Source: Verrucomicrobiota bacterium
GTDB lineage: Bacteria > Verrucomicrobiota > Verrucomicrobiia > Chthoniobacterales > JAFAMB01
DNA: 6,256 nucleotides
NCBI GenBank assembly: GCA_019241095.1
Contig: JAFAXJ010000626.1
Location: 1-6,256 of the forward strand
Direction: 5' to 3'
Shown here: positions 5,997 to 6,256 of the stretch, one piece after another
Numbering within the stretch: the first letter of the stretch is position 1
How the letters are laid out: each line of letters starts with the position of its first letter
The notes under the pieces: model-generated
What the model was told of the DNA's origin: nothing
The model's database searches: none
What the model saw: only the letters and a program-made list of their open reading frames with translations
Program-made: the position numbers and the translations under genes

Positions 5997-6256
5997 ATGC
6001 TTCGCGCTTGCGTCATTTCTTTTTTCTTTATTCTTGCCACGATTTTAAATAGTTCAGCAGGCTCGAGTAAGCTGAAGGTAGTCTCTTTTTCTACCATACT
6101 TACCGAAATCTGTGAAAACGTCGGGGCCGACAATGTCGATGTTGTCGGCTTGGTCAAATCAGGTCAAGATCCGCACGAATATCAACCAACTCCTAAAGAC
6201 CTTGCCGAATTGAGCGATGCTAAACTGATTCTCTTGTCAGGGAAACATATCGAGCA
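5997..6256 (+). CDS. Metal (Zn/Mn) ABC transporter substrate-binding protein, N-terminal part (cut by window edge)
   Basis: I read 86 codons by hand. A signal peptide covers about residues 1-21 (basic MLRA, then a hydrophobic CVISFFFILATIL stretch, then SSAGS). The mature part KLKVVSFSTILTEICENVGA is typical of the ZnuA/TroA/MntC cluster A-I family. The segment QDPHEYQPTPKDLAELSDAK contains the first metal-ligand histidine (DPHEYQPTP), and LILLSGKHIE matches the strand and helix after it. Relatives bind Zn, Mn or Fe in the periplasm and pass it to a ZnuB/ZnuC-like membrane complex, which should lie to the right. Members have about 300 residues, so roughly 70% is missing. Zn and Mn cannot be told apart because the later ligands and any His-rich loop lie outside. 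The Cys at position 5 is too early for a lipobox. AAGAGA at 5978-5983 is a distant, weak ribosome-binding site. The TTGCAA dyad upstream suggests metal-dependent control. Confidence 0.88.
   Translation, partial: MLRACVISFFFILATILNSSAGSSKLKVVSFSTILTEICENVGADNVDVVGLVKSGQDPHEYQPTPKDLAELSDAKLILLSGKHIE

Noticed and set aside
5882..6157. 91-codon minus-strand ORF spanning the gap and the start of the metal-binding protein gene
   Set aside because: It covers the signal peptide and the metal-ligand region of a recognisable ZnuA/TroA-type gene on the plus strand, and its own product resembles nothing.
1..6256. Mobile element, phage, defence system or CRISPR array
   Set aside because: I saw no transposase, integrase, terminal inverted repeats, regularly spaced repeats or defence-related domains; every gene belongs to a transport or metabolic family.

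Overview
The window shows chromosomal bacterial DNA of about 50% GC, tightly packed, with no mobile element, CRISPR array, tRNA or rRNA visible. Seven protein genes are supported, two of them cut by the window ends. Shine-Dalgarno signals are weak or absent before most starts. The gene set (CUT2-type sugar ABC transporter, FAH-family AraD1/GguC-like protein, AI-2E exporter-family protein, ZnuA/TroA-like metal-binding protein) occurs in several phyla. Protein wording loosely recalls soil Verrucomicrobiota, but this taxonomic placement is a weak inference.

Left two thirds (1 to 4609), all on the minus strand and read right to left: an AraD1/GguC-like protein of the fumarylacetoacetate hydrolase superfamily, a metallo-beta-lactamase-fold hydrolase, a sugar-type ABC permease, a Tat-exported periplasmic sugar-binding protein, and the N-terminal part of the ABC ATPase, which runs off the left end. 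The last four are almost contiguous: 1 bp between hydrolase and permease, 7 bp between permease and binding protein, and a 4-bp ATGA overlap between binding protein and ATPase. They are very probably one operon. A 135-bp gap holding a hairpin separates AraD1 from the rest. The likely combined role is uptake of a sugar or sugar acid and its oxidative (non-phosphorylating) breakdown, in which an MBL-fold lactonase and an FAH-family enzyme for a 2-keto-3-deoxy acid would make sense. The substrate cannot be read from the sequence.

Centre (4610 to 4797): a 188-bp divergent intergenic region with a perfect inverted repeat TGCCAAT-N10-ATTGGCA close upstream of araD1, a possible plus-strand promoter, and an imperfect 16-bp palindrome just before the rightward gene.

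Right third (4798 to 6256), plus strand: an AI-2E/PerM-family membrane protein, then an 80-bp gap with a dyad TTGCAA-N5-TTGCAA, then the start of a zinc/manganese-type ABC substrate-binding protein cut by the right end. The dyad looks like a metalloregulator (Fur/Zur/Mur-like) operator for a metal-uptake gene.

Nothing here amounts to a clearly new system. The best leads are the MBL hydrolase embedded in a sugar operon with a His-to-Asp change in its metal motif, and the two operator-like dyads.
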